A stretch of DNA of 10,536 bases from Euzebyaceae bacterium. Its GTDB lineage: Bacteria > Actinomycetota > Nitriliruptoria > Euzebyales > Egibacteraceae. The notes under the pieces were generated by a model. It saw only the letters and a program-made list of their open reading frames with translations. It did no database searches and had not been told where the DNA came from. Both the position numbers and the translations under genes were made by a program. Below are positions 1 to 6,365 of the stretch, one piece after another (position 1 is the stretch's first letter; the number at the start of each line of letters is the position of its first letter). Location of the stretch: NCBI GenBank assembly GCA_013696915.1, contig JACCXR010000010.1, forward strand, positions 1 to 10,536, given 5' to 3'.

Positions 1-291
1 GGCCACGACCGCGCCGCCGCCGACCCACGCCTCGTGGCCGGCGCGCACGCCGGCGAACGGCCGAGCGGCGGCCGGCGCCGCCACAACCATGGCATTGGGC
101 AGCCGCACCCCGTCCGCGGTCACGACCGCCACCACCCCCGTTCCCATCTGCTCCTGTGCCTGGCAGACGATGTAGACCGCCGACGGGAAGACCCCGAGGA
201 CGCGGCCAGGGCGGGGCGGTCCGTCGAGCAGCGCGGCGATCCCCGTGCTCGCCGCGCCCGGCATCACGGGAGCGCTGGCTGCGTCAGGCAT
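1..291 (-). CDS. DUF2877 (AllH/YlbF-like) protein, N-terminal part, cut by window edge
   Basis: This frame is open from the ATG at 291 to the left edge with no stop, giving 97 residues of an incomplete protein. The visible part contains RPGRVLGVFPSAVYIVC near residues 26-42 and a RLPNAMVVA stretch further on. This pattern of a short 'GRV-x-x-VF' strand followed by 'LPNA' is what I associate with the N-terminus of DUF2877 proteins such as E. coli YlbF/AllH. In E. coli that protein sits with FdrA, YlbE and a carbamate kinase and takes part in oxamate carbamoyltransferase activity. The start overlaps the last 8 bases of the upstream amidohydrolase gene and has no clear ribosome binding site of its own, so translational coupling is likely. 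The family call rests on a short fragment and on the carbamate kinase neighbour, so it is moderate. That a coding region is present is much surer. Confidence 0.6.
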   Translation of the reverse strand, partial: MPDAASAPVMPGAASTGIAALLDGPPRPGRVLGVFPSAVYIVCQAQEQMGTGVVAVVTADGVRLPNAMVVAAPAAARPFAGVRAGHEAWVGGGAVVA

Positions 292-1261
292 CGGCGAACC
301 ACGCGCGCAGGCCGTCGAGGTCGCGCGTTACCCCGAGGGCCACCATGAGCGCCAGCCGGGCCTTGGGACCGTTCAGGCCGTTCGAGCGGATCACACCCAG
401 CCCATCGAGCGTGACGCCGCCCCCGGGGCCGCCGTAGATCGGGACGGTCCGCCCGGTCCAGCACCGCGACGCGATCACCACGGGGACGCCGGAGCCGATC
501 GCCCGCTCGATCGCCGGGACCAGCGCCCCGGGGACGTTGCCGGCGCCGGTGCCCTCGATCACGACGCCCGAGACATCGCCATCGACGAGGTGCCGGAGGA
601 GACGGTCGCCCATGCCGGAGTAGGCCTTCAGCAGCGCCACGTCAAGGTCGACGTCCCCGCCGCGGGGGGGACGCGCCGGCGTGTCGAGGAAAAAGCGCGG
701 CCGGCCCCGCTCGATGGCACCGACCGGTCCCGCCGGCGGGGAGCGGAAGGTGCTCACGTTCGTGGTGTCGGTCTTCGTCACCCACCGGGCGGCGTGGATC
801 TCGTCGTTGACGCAGAGCAGCGCCCCCCGGCCGCGCGCCGCCGGGGCGGCGGCGACCACGGCGGCGTGCAGCAGGTTTCGGGGGCCGTCCGCGGCGACGT
901 CGGACCCGGACCGCATCGCGCAGGCGAACGCGATCGCGCCGCGGTCGGTCGCCTCGCCGGCGAGGAGGTCGGTGAGGTAGAGCGTCTCCTCGACGGTGTC
1001 CGTTCCGTGCGTCACGACCACACCGTCGACCCCACCGCCGAGCAGCGCGGCCCTGGCCCGCTCCGCGACCCGGACCATCGTCGCGGGGTCGATGTTCCAG
1101 CCGTTGACCCGGGCGACCTCCTCGACCTCGAGGGGGCCGAGCGCGTCGAGACCGGGGACGGCCGCCAGGAGATCGGCGGGAGCGACGGCGGGGACCACGG
1201 CGCCGTGCTCGTCGAGCCGGCTCGCGATGGTGCCGCCCGTGGCGAGGACGAGCAGCGTCAT
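284..1261 (-). CDS. Asparaginase/glutaminase-family amidohydrolase, possibly not acting on asparagine
   Basis: The 325-residue protein has the full asparaginase fold signature. The first motif is ATGGTIAS with the nucleophile-type Thr11. The second is THGTDTVEET with Thr87 and Asp88. A conserved Lys163 follows in WVTKTDTTNVSTFRSP, and the C-terminal NGPKARLALMVAL ends the set. There is no signal peptide, so the enzyme is predicted to be cytoplasmic. Family members hydrolyse a side-chain amide, typically asparagine to aspartate and ammonia. The mobile lid after GGTIAS (about residues 13-30) contains no tyrosine, although classical asparaginases carry a catalytic Tyr there. Its ATG overlaps the carbamate kinase stop as ATGA (1258-1261), and its own end overlaps the next gene, so it is the middle gene of a coupled operon. 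Given its partners, another small amide such as malonamate is possible. This substrate is inference; the family is clear. Confidence 0.9.
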   Translation of the reverse strand: MTLLVLATGGTIASRLDEHGAVVPAVAPADLLAAVPGLDALGPLEVEEVARVNGWNIDPATMVRVAERARAALLGGGVDGVVVTHGTDTVEETLYLTDLLAGEATDRGAIAFACAMRSGSDVAADGPRNLLHAAVVAAAPAARGRGALLCVNDEIHAARWVTKTDTTNVSTFRSPPAGPVGAIERGRPRFFLDTPARPPRGGDVDLDVALLKAYSGMGDRLLRHLVDGDVSGVVIEGTGAGNVPGALVPAIERAIGSGVPVVIASRCWTGRTVPIYGGPGGGVTLDGLGVIRSNGLNGPKARLALMVALGVTRDLDGLRAWFADA

Positions 1262-2220
1262 CCGGGGACCACCCGCGTGCCGGTGCCGCCCTCGGCGGCC
1301 CCCCGGAGGTCGTCGAGCGCGCCGATGACCGCCGTCCCGCCCGTCTGCTCGACGAACCGCAGCGCCGCTTCGACCTTCGGCCCCATCGACCCCGCGGCGA
1401 AGTGGCCGTCGGACTGCAGCGAACGCAGCTCCGCGGCGCTGATCTCGCCGAGCCACTCCTCGTCGGCGTCGCCGTAGCGCAGCGCGACACCGGCGACATC
1501 GGTGAGGATGACGAGCCGCCCCGCCCGGGTGTCGGCAGCCAGGCGGACCGCCGCGAGGTCCTTGTCGATGACCGCCTCGACGCCCTTCAGGCGGCCGCCG
1601 TCGCGGATCATGGGGACGCCGCCGCCGCCGTTCGCCACCACCACCGCGCCGCCGGCCAGCAGGAGTTCCACCGCGGCCCGGTCGAGCGAGCTGATCGGCT
1701 CCGGGGACGGCACGAGCCGGCGCCAGCCGCGGCGGCCGGCGGGTGCCCACGTCTGGCCCGTGTCGGCCGAGCGCCTGCGCGCCTCGGCCTCGTCGGCGAC
1801 GTAGGGGCCGATCGGCTTGCTCGGTGCCGACCAGGCCGGGTCATCGGCCGCGACGAGCACGCGGCTGATCACCGTCACGACCGGCCGGGAGACGCCCCGC
1901 CGGGCCAGCGCCTGCTCGAGCGCGGTGGTGATCGTGAAGCCGATCGTCGCCTGGGTCTGGGCGACGCACCAGTCCAGCGGCATCGGGGGCACGACGTCGC
2001 GCGCCATCTCGTTCTTGATGAGCAGGTTGCCGACCTGCGGGCCGTTCCCGTGGGTCAGCACCACGTCGTGCCCGCCGTGGATGAGGTCGGCGACCGGCTC
2101 CATGGCGCGCGCGATGTTCGCGGTCTGCTCGGCCGCGGTCCCGCCGGTGCCGCCCGGGGCGATGGCGTTGCCGCCCAGGGCGAGGACGAGGCGCTGGCCG
2201 GTCCCGGTCCCCACTGCCAC
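1258..2220 (-). CDS. arcC: Carbamate kinase
   Basis: The 320-residue product belongs to the amino-acid kinase family and matches carbamate kinase in length and motifs. These are LVLALGGNAI near residues 11-20, VLTHGNGPQVGN near 54-65, VVANGGGGVP in the middle, AVIDKDLAAVRLA, and LVILTDVAGV in the C-terminal ATP-binding half. The enzyme transfers phosphate from carbamoyl phosphate to ADP, giving ATP and carbamate, which decays to ammonia and CO2. Translation probably starts at the GTG at 2220, with GGAAGGGG a few bases upstream; a second in-frame GTG at 2214 is an alternative. It is the first gene of a minus-strand operon with an amidohydrolase and a DUF2877 protein. No arginine deiminase or ornithine carbamoyltransferase is visible, so a role in ureide or pyrimidine-ring catabolism, with carbamoyl phosphate from a FdrA-type enzyme, is more likely than arginine fermentation. 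Confidence 0.95.
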   Translation of the reverse strand: MAVGTGTGQRLVLALGGNAIAPGGTGGTAAEQTANIARAMEPVADLIHGGHDVVLTHGNGPQVGNLLIKNEMARDVVPPMPLDWCVAQTQATIGFTITTALEQALARRGVSRPVVTVISRVLVAADDPAWSAPSKPIGPYVADEAEARRRSADTGQTWAPAGRRGWRRLVPSPEPISSLDRAAVELLLAGGAVVVANGGGGVPMIRDGGRLKGVEAVIDKDLAAVRLAADTRAGRLVILTDVAGVALRYGDADEEWLGEISAAELRSLQSDGHFAAGSMGPKVEAALRFVEQTGGTAVIGALDDLRGAAEGGTGTRVVPG

Positions 2221-2428
2221 TCGCCCCTTCCGCGCCCGGCGTCGAGACGAGGCTAGGGGACACTCCTCCCGGCCGTCATGGGCGGGTCATGCCAAAGCAC
2301 GCGACTGTTCATGGGCGTGAACTGCCACGGCCGCGCCGCAGGGTTGAAGAGACCACGCCCGCGCGGGCTTGCCACCTGTACGCTGCACAAAGGAACAATG
2401 TTTCGGGAGCAGTGCAACGGGGGGCGGT
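2221..2428. promoter_or_regulatory. Divergent intergenic region with candidate operators and a weak promoter
   Basis: About 208 bases separate the carbamate kinase operon (leftward) from the GAF-GGDEF-EAL gene (rightward). The gap holds a perfect short palindrome, GTTCA-N6-TGAAC, at 2307-2322. It also holds a 9-base direct repeat, TCATGGGCG, at 2276-2284 and 2309-2317, with starts 33 bases apart (about three helical turns). For the leftward operon, ATGACG (2279-2274) and TAGCCT (2255-2250) form a weak -35/-10 pair with an 18-base spacer. The first direct-repeat copy overlaps this -35, which would suit an operator. No convincing promoter was found for the rightward gene. All of this is by eye and the promoter call is tentative. 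Confidence 0.4.
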
Positions 2429-4255
2429 GTGGTTCAAGAGCAGCGACTGTCGGAACTTCTGGTCGAGTTCGCCCATACCCTGGCCACCGACTACTCGACC
2501 CAGGGCATTCTCGACCACCTGACCACCCGGATCCTCGAGGTGGTGCCGGTCACCGGTGCCGGCGTGATGCTCATGGGCAGGGACACCGACATGCACTTCG
2601 CCTCCGCGTCCGACGACGTCCTGCTGCAGATCGAGTCGCTGCAGATCGAACTCGGCGAGGGCCCGTGCCTGGAGGCCTACCGCACGGGACAGCGAGTCCT
2701 CGTCCCCGACCTGAACGTGGACGAGCGGTTCCGCCGGTTCAGCCCCCGAGCGGTCGAGAAGGGCCTCGCCGCCGTCTTCAGCTTCCCCATGCGCGCGGAC
2801 GGCGGGCGGATCGGCGCCGCCGACCTGTACCTTGATGAACCCGGCACGCTGTCGGAGGCGGACGCCACGGCAGGCCAGATCCTCGCCGATGTCGCGGCGG
2901 CCTACATCCTGAACGCCCGCGGGCGCGACGCGTCACAGGAGACCGAGCGGGAACTGCGCTACCGGGCGCTGCATGACCCGCTCACCGACCTGCCGAACCG
3001 CACGCTGCTGCACGACCGGATCACCCACGCCGTCGACCGGTCCCGCCGCAGCCACGGCGTCCCCGCCGTGCTGTTCATCGATCTCGACCGCTTCAAGGAG
3101 GTCAACGACAGCCTCGGTCACCGGGCCGGCGACCAGCTGCTCGTGGCGGTCGCACGGCGACTGCACGACACGCTGCGTCCCGGTGACACGCTGGCCCGGG
3201 TCGGCGGCGACGAGTTCGTCGTCCTGTGCGACGAGCTCAACGACGCCGGCCAGGCGGTGACCATGGCCCAGCGCGTCACGGGCGAGCTCGCCCAGCCCTT
3301 CCTGATCGGCGGCGAGGAGGTCGCCATCACGGCCAGCGTGGGCATCGCGATCGCTCGCGTCGGCCACGAGACGCCCGACACCCTGATCCAGGACGCCGAC
3401 ATCGCGATGTACCGGGCCAAGCAGCGGGGCGGCGGGTCCCACGAGACCATCGACGAGACCATCCGCGTCCAGGCCGCGCATCGGCTGCGCGGCGAGGACG
3501 CCCTGCGACGAGCCGTCGAAAGCGGCGAGATGAGGCTGGTCTACCAGCCCATCTTCTCGGTACCGGACGGCGGCATCCGCGGTGTCGAGGCCCTGGTGCG
3601 ATGGGAACACCCCGACCGGGGTCTGCTGGCCCCCGGTGAGTTCGTGCCGCTGGCCGAGGAGACCGGCCTGATCGTGCCGATCGGCCTCTGGGTGCTGAAC
3701 GCGGCCTGCGTGGCGCTCAAGCGATGGGGGTCGAAGATCCCGCGCCCGATCATCGCGGTCAACGTGTCGGCGGTGCAGCTCACGCGGTCCGACTTCCCGG
3801 CGGCCGTCCGGTCGGTCCTGCGGCAGCACGACACCGACCCGGCGGAGATCTGCCTGGAGGTCACCGAGACGGTGCTCATGGACGACGACGGCCGGGTGGT
3901 CCGGGCGCTCGAGGAGCTCAAGGAGATCGGCGTCACCCTGGCGATCGACGATTTCGGCACCGGCTACTGTTGCCTGACCTACCTCCGCCGCTTCCCCGTG
4001 GACCAGGTGAAGATCGACCGGAGCTTCGTCGAGGGTCTCGGCTCCGACTCCCAGGACACCGCGATCGTCAGCGCGGTGACCAACCTCGCCCACGACCTCG
4101 GGCTCACCGTGGTCGCCGAGGGCGTCGAGACCGAGCAGCAGCTCCGTATGGTCGGCGAGGTCGGCTGCGACCTCGTGCAGGGCTACCACCTGTCCTTCCC
4201 GCTCGAAGCCGCAGGCATCGACGCCCTGATGGCGTCGATGCCGGGGGAGGGTTGA
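2429..4255 (+). CDS. GAF-GGDEF-EAL cyclic-di-GMP synthase/phosphodiesterase
   Basis: Starting from the GTG at 2429 the product is 608 residues with no signal peptide or membrane segment, so it is a cytoplasmic signalling enzyme. An N-terminal GAF domain (about residues 5-165) likely senses a small ligand or redox state. The GGDEF domain (about 180-340) has an intact GGDEF at 259-263 and a product-inhibition I-site RPGD at 250-253, exactly five residues upstream. The EAL domain (about 350-600) keeps EALVRW (E387), the metal-binding DDFGTG (D507, D508), K528 in VKIDRSF and E564 in AEGVET. Both domains therefore look catalytically competent for making and breaking c-di-GMP. The usual GYSSL after DDFGT is GYCCL here (C514, C515). 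The start is uncertain: an in-frame TTG at 2369 would add 20 residues, but the GTG fits the GAF boundary and follows a G-rich stretch. It sits between two catabolic operons and its link to them is unknown. Confidence 0.93.
   Translation: MVQEQRLSELLVEFAHTLATDYSTQGILDHLTTRILEVVPVTGAGVMLMGRDTDMHFASASDDVLLQIESLQIELGEGPCLEAYRTGQRVLVPDLNVDERFRRFSPRAVEKGLAAVFSFPMRADGGRIGAADLYLDEPGTLSEADATAGQILADVAAAYILNARGRDASQETERELRYRALHDPLTDLPNRTLLHDRITHAVDRSRRSHGVPAVLFIDLDRFKEVNDSLGHRAGDQLLVAVARRLHDTLRPGDTLARVGGDEFVVLCDELNDAGQAVTMAQRVTGELAQPFLIGGEEVAITASVGIAIARVGHETPDTLIQDADIAMYRAKQRGGGSHETIDETIRVQAAHRLRGEDALRRAVESGEMRLVYQPIFSVPDGGIRGVEALVRWEHPDRGLLAPGEFVPLAEETGLIVPIGLWVLNAACVALKRWGSKIPRPIIAVNVSAVQLTRSDFPAAVRSVLRQHDTDPAEICLEVTETVLMDDDGRVVRALEELKEIGVTLAIDDFGTGYCCLTYLRRFPVDQVKIDRSFVEGLGSDSQDTAIVSAVTNLAHDLGLTVVAEGVETEQQLRMVGEVGCDLVQGYHLSFPLEAAGIDALMASMPGEG
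4214..4242. terminator. Perfect 12-bp stem-loop inside the 3' end of the GGDEF-EAL gene, likely bidirectional terminator
   Basis: The left arm GGCATCGACGCC (4214-4225) and right arm GGCGTCGATGCC (4231-4242) are exact reverse complements around a 5-base loop. The hairpin lies in coding sequence 13 bases before the end of the GGDEF-EAL gene, and 26 bases beyond the stop of the convergent substrate-binding protein gene. Only 12 bases separate the two stops, so there is no other room for a terminator. No T-run follows on either strand, which is common for actinobacterial hairpin terminators. Function as a terminator is inferred from position and stem quality. Confidence 0.55.
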
Positions 4256-4267
4256 CGCCGCCCCGCC

Positions 4268-5536
4268 CTACTCCCCGCCGGGCGTGACCTCGACCTCCTC
4301 GGCCTGCCAGTCCTCGCCGGTCGTGTCCTCCTCGATGTTGGACAGGGCCTGCTCGACGAACTCGGTCGTGTAGGCGTCGGGGCCGGGGACCTCGGTGATC
4401 TCGTCGATGGACTCGGCGGCGATCTCGGCGGTCCGCTGGTAGCCCTGTTCGACCATCATCCCGATGCCCTCGGGCGACGGCCAGATCAGCTTGTTGACCT
4501 CGTTCATCATCCAGCGCTGGTGGCCCTGGCCGAGGATCGAGCCGCGGTCGAACGTGATCTGGACGCAGTCCTCGGGGTTGTCGCGGCAGAAGATCCACCC
4601 GCGCAGCGACGCCTCGACGAACCGGGCGGTGATATCGGGGTTCTCCTCGACGTAGGAGGACTGGGCGAAGATGCCGTCCTGGTACATCGCGGTGCCGGCG
4701 TCGTCCATCAGGATCACGCTGAAGTCCTCGGGCTGGTTCAGCTCGCCGGTGTCGGGGTTCTCGGCCTCGAGCAGCTGCGCGTACTCGTTGTAGGTGGTCG
4801 CCGACGCGGAGTCGATCTCCCGGTTGAGCAGGAGGTTCATGTCGAACGGCTGGTCGACGAGTTCGACGTCGGTGTCCGGGTCGAGGCCGGCGGCTTTCAG
4901 CGCGGCCAGCGGCTCGTACTCGTTGCCGAAGCCCCAGACGCCGACCGTCTTGCCATCGAGATCCGCGATCTCGGTGATACCCGAGTCCGCCCACGACACC
5001 TGCATGATCGCGGAGCGCTGGAAGACCTGCGCGATGTTGACGAAGTCCTCGCCGGCGGCGCGCTGGGCGAGCGTGGAGGCGAGCCAGTCGATGCCGAAGT
5101 CGGCGCCGCCGCCGGCCACGACCTGCGCCGGCCCGACGTCGGGTCCGCCCTCGAGGATCTCGACCTCGAGGCAGTTGTCGGCGTAGAAGCCCTGGTCGTC
5201 GGCCGCGAAGTAGCCCGCGAACTGCGCCTGGGCCACCCACTTCAGCTGCAGGGAGACCTGGTCGGTCGTCTCGCACTCGCCCGCGGCGCCGGTCTCGGTG
5301 GCGCCGGCCGTCTCGGTGCCGCCGCCCGTCTCGGTGCCGGCCGTCCCGGTGCCGGCCGTCTCCGTGGTGCCGGCGTCGGTGGTCTGGGTGTCCGCGGTGC
5401 CCGCGTCGGTGCCCGCGTCGGTGCCCGCGCCGGTGCCCGCGGTGTCGCCCTCGCCGCCGCATGCGGCCGCGAGCAGCAGGAGCGCGGACAGGGCTGCGAG
5501 CAGCCGCGCCCCGCTCAGGAGCCGATTCGTGTTCAT
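4268..5536 (-). CDS. ABC transporter substrate-binding lipoprotein, NMT1/THI5-SsuA class
   Basis: The 422-residue protein starts with a short basic region and a hydrophobic stretch (about residues 6-25) ending in AAAC, so Cys26 is the likely lipidated residue and the protein is anchored outside the membrane. Residues 27-87 form an unusually long linker made almost only of Gly, Thr, Ala, Asp and Glu. The binding domain starts near residue 88 with VSLQLKWVAQAQFAGYFAA and continues with DQGFY, EGGPDV and GGGADFGIDW. These match NMT1/THI5-like proteins that bind thiamine-precursor pyrimidines, sulfonates and related compounds. C88 with C122, and C317 with C324, may form disulfides. The ATG is preceded by AAGAAGGG at good spacing. 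It is the last gene of the transporter operon, 43 bases after the second permease. The ring-opening amidohydrolase heading the operon suggests a cyclic imide or pyrimidine ligand; this is inferred. Confidence 0.9.
   Translation of the reverse strand: MNTNRLLSGARLLAALSALLLLAAACGGEGDTAGTGAGTDAGTDAGTADTQTTDAGTTETAGTGTAGTETGGGTETAGATETGAAGECETTDQVSLQLKWVAQAQFAGYFAADDQGFYADNCLEVEILEGGPDVGPAQVVAGGGADFGIDWLASTLAQRAAGEDFVNIAQVFQRSAIMQVSWADSGITEIADLDGKTVGVWGFGNEYEPLAALKAAGLDPDTDVELVDQPFDMNLLLNREIDSASATTYNEYAQLLEAENPDTGELNQPEDFSVILMDDAGTAMYQDGIFAQSSYVEENPDITARFVEASLRGWIFCRDNPEDCVQITFDRGSILGQGHQRWMMNEVNKLIWPSPEGIGMMVEQGYQRTAEIAAESIDEITEVPGPDAYTTEFVEQALSNIEEDTTGEDWQAEEVEVTPGGE
5292..5444. repeat. Imperfect tandem repeats encoding the lipoprotein linker
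   Basis: Two repeat blocks lie within the linker of the substrate-binding lipoprotein. From 5292 to about 5372, units beginning GTCTCGGTG or close variants start at 5292, 5310, 5328, 5343 and 5358, a period of 15-18 bases. From 5397 to 5444 there are four adjacent 12-base units: the first two are identical (GTGCCCGCGTCG) and the last two differ at one to three positions. All unit lengths are multiples of three, so copy-number change would lengthen or shorten the linker without a frameshift. Confidence 0.85.
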
Positions 5537-5579
5537 TCCGAGCCCTTCTTCGTCGTGGACCTCAGCGGCCCGCAGGAGT

Positions 5580-6365
5580 TCACTGTTCCTTCCAGGGCAC
5601 CGACCACCGCTCCGCGAGCGCGACCGCGCCGTACAGCAGCAACCCGAACAGGCACAGCGCGACCACGGTGGCCCAGGAGCCGGTGTAGTCGGCGTTGGCC
5701 ATCAGCGTCTTGATGAAGAATCCGGCGCTGTCCCGGAACCCGCCGAAGAAGTCGGAGACGACCGCCGCGATCACCGACAGCGCCGCCGACACGCGCAGCG
5801 CCCCGAAGACGAATGGCAGCGACGCGGGCAGCAGCAGCTTGGCGAACACCTGCCGCTGCGGCGCCGCGTAGGAGCGCATGAGCTCGCGGTGGCTGTCCGA
5901 CGCCGACGCCAGCCCGGTGATCGTGTTGATCATCATCGGGAAGAACACGACCAGCGCGACGACCGCCACGTTCGACCAGATCGACAGCGCGCCGAGCCAC
6001 AGGTTGAAGATCGGCGCCGTCGCGACGATCGGGACCGCGCCGAAGACCACGCCGACCGGGATCAGCCCCTCCCGCAGCACCCGCCAGCGCGTCGCCGCGG
6101 CGCCGACGGCGAACCCGCCGAGGCTGCCGAGCACGAACCCGAGCAGCGCCGCCCGTCCCGTCACCACCAGCGCGCGGACCAGCCGCGGCACGTCGGCCAC
6201 GAAGGTCGCGGCGATCGCGCTCGGCGCCGGCAGGAGGATCGGCCGGATCGCGAAGACGCGGACGACGACCTCCCAGGCCACGAGCACGGCCAAGGCGGTC
6301 AGCGCGGCGGGCAGCGCCGACGGCGGTCGCAGCCGCCGGACCTCGGTGAGCAGGGCGGCGGTCAC
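5580..6365 (-). CDS. ABC transporter permease, SsuC/TauC-like (second permease)
   Basis: The 261-residue membrane protein has about six hydrophobic segments, starting with LTALAVLVAWEVVVRVFAI and ending with a C-terminal helix before ERWSVPWKEQ. The cytoplasmic loop that contacts the ATPase (EAA-type) reads ELMRSYAAPQRQVFAKLLLP, with Ala where Gly is usual. This places it in the binding-protein-dependent permease family used for nitrate, sulfonate, taurine and pyrimidine-like substrates. I chose the GTG at 6365 because it overlaps the ATPase stop as GTGA (6362-6365), a typical coupled start, and because the sequence upstream in this frame is only the ATPase gene read out of frame. It probably pairs with the other permease of the operon as a heterodimeric channel. 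Confidence 0.9.
   Translation of the reverse strand: MTAALLTEVRRLRPPSALPAALTALAVLVAWEVVVRVFAIRPILLPAPSAIAATFVADVPRLVRALVVTGRAALLGFVLGSLGGFAVGAAATRWRVLREGLIPVGVVFGAVPIVATAPIFNLWLGALSIWSNVAVVALVVFFPMMINTITGLASASDSHRELMRSYAAPQRQVFAKLLLPASLPFVFGALRVSAALSVIAAVVSDFFGGFRDSAGFFIKTLMANADYTGSWATVVALCLFGLLLYGAVALAERWSVPWKEQ

Noticed and set aside
664..670. Run of seven G within the amidohydrolase gene as a phase-variable tract
   Set aside because: The run simply encodes a Pro-Pro-Arg stretch; seven G in DNA of this composition is not unusual.
245..1477. Long plus-strand open frame opposite the amidohydrolase and carbamate kinase genes
   Set aside because: It is a GC-rich antisense shadow: Arg/Gly/Asp-rich with no family motifs, while the minus strand carries clear enzyme motifs.
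1258..2220. Arginine deiminase pathway assignment for carbamate kinase
   Set aside because: No arcA, arcB or antiporter gene nearby; neighbours fit ureide or pyrimidine-ring catabolism instead.
2398..2835. Open frame from an ATG with a good ribosome binding site (AAAGGA) upstream of the GGDEF-EAL gene
   Set aside because: Its translation overlaps the GAF domain out of frame and becomes Arg/Pro-rich. The start context is kept as a finding but not called as a gene.
2933..4189. Long minus-strand open frame opposite the GGDEF-EAL gene
   Set aside because: The plus strand encodes intact GGDEF and EAL motifs; the opposite frame is His/Asp/Val-rich without any recognisable domain.
5397..5444. Four 12-base repeats considered as a CRISPR-like array
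   Set aside because: No spacers; the units are contiguous, in frame and encode the lipoprotein linker.
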